Source: Entomomonas sp964395065
Lineage (GTDB): Bacteria > Pseudomonadota > Gammaproteobacteria > Pseudomonadales > Pseudomonadaceae
Direction: 5' to 3'
Length of the DNA stretch: 6,062 nucleotides
Assembly: GCA_964395065.1 (NCBI GenBank)
Contig: CAYNAM010000143.1
Location: 1-6,062, forward strand
A model generated the notes under the pieces. It searched no databases, had not been told where the DNA came from, and was given only the letters and a program-made list of their open reading frames with translations. A program made the position numbers and the translations under genes. Of the stretch, positions 5,812-6,062 are shown in pieces; position 1 is the stretch's first letter, and each line of letters opens with the position of its first letter.

Positions 5812-5905
5812 AAGTACCAAAACCTTAAAAAATCATATAATCTATGAAAGCATGCTAAAATGATGCAGTTAAATATACCATATATTCATTACATACAGGT
5901 TAGAA
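5812..5905. promoter_or_regulatory. Divergent pilT / yggS promoter region
   Basis: This 94 bp A+T-rich spacer must hold start signals for both directions. On the + strand TGCTAAAAT (5853-5861) is an extended -10 element (TGN plus TAAAAT), which would give yggS a leader of roughly 40 nt; no good -35 is seen. On the - strand TTATATGAT-like sequence (about 5829-5841) could be a -10 for pilT with only poor -35 candidates. The assignments rest on eye inspection; I see no clear operator. Confidence 0.4.
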
Positions 5906-6062
5906 ATGTCACAAATAAGTAAAAATATTGAACTTATTAAGCAACGTATCACACAAGCTGCAGCTACGGCAAAACGTGACCTTGAGCAAATCCATTTACT
6001 GGCTGTAAGCAAAACCAAACCCGCACAAGCAATAGAGGAAGCCTACCAAGCAGGTATTATAA
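5906..6062 (+). CDS. yggS: YggS/PROSC family PLP homeostasis protein, N-terminal part
   Basis: The first 52 codons of a protein that binds pyridoxal 5'-phosphate and buffers PLP and amino-acid pools; family members show no known enzymatic activity. The sequence begins MSQISKNIELIKQRI and carries IHLLAVSKTKPAQAIEEAY. Lys36 in AVSKTK is at the position of the PLP-binding lysine of E. coli YggS (Lys36). ATG 5906 has an AGG six bases upstream (5897-5899). It is divergent from pilT, the same arrangement as in Pseudomonas aeruginosa. The frame is open to the right edge, and the rest of the barrel domain is outside the window. Confidence 0.93.
   Translation, partial: MSQISKNIELIKQRITQAAATAKRDLEQIHLLAVSKTKPAQAIEEAYQAGII

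Noticed and set aside
5812..5820. A TTG start for PilT at 5820.
   Set aside because: It would add MVL before the family start MEITELL and leaves only two bases to the AAGG site.
1..6062. A possible undescribed system, CRISPR array, toxin-antitoxin pair or small RNA gene anywhere in the window.
   Set aside because: All intact frames belong to known families, the only large gap is filled by insertion-sequence debris, and no regularly spaced repeats or tRNA-like folds were seen by eye.

Overview
This is an A+T-rich gammaproteobacterial window, most likely from the Pseudomonadales or a close relative. The evidence is a PilT/PilU pair very close to the Pseudomonas aeruginosa proteins as I remember them, with yggS divergent from pilT as in Pseudomonas and related genera. 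No species can be named from the sequence alone.

Layout. Positions 1-2590 (+ strand) hold the 3' part of a five-gene-type ABC importer operon of the nickel/peptide class: the end of a NikB-like permease, a complete NikC-like permease, and two ATPases (NikD-like and NikE-like). The reading frames are tightly packed: the first two are 2 bp apart and the others overlap by 8 and 17 bp. NikB and NikC would form the membrane channel and NikD and NikE the ATP-hydrolysing pair. The periplasmic binding protein (NikA-like) must lie upstream of the window if it is present.

Positions 2591-3594 hold no intact gene. They contain relics of two different IS3-family insertion sequences in the same orientation. 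The first (2613-3381) keeps both terminal inverted repeats but has lost the middle of its transposase and carries extra stop codons. The second (about 3397-3576) is only the last part of a transposase gene plus its right terminal repeat; I found it by translating the gap. A hairpin in this zone looks like a terminator but is really part of that second transposase frame.

Positions 3595-5811 (- strand) hold pilT then pilU, the two retraction ATPases of the type IV pilus, probably co-transcribed with a 54 bp gap. A 94 bp divergent intergenic region carries start signals for pilT and for yggS. The first 52 codons of yggS (PLP homeostasis protein) run off the right edge.

Overall the window is a core pilus locus meeting a metal/peptide importer operon at a junction scarred by insertion sequences. 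I see no CRISPR array, tRNA, defence system or clearly new system. The most notable content is the pair of transposon relics and what they did to the nikE-pilU boundary.
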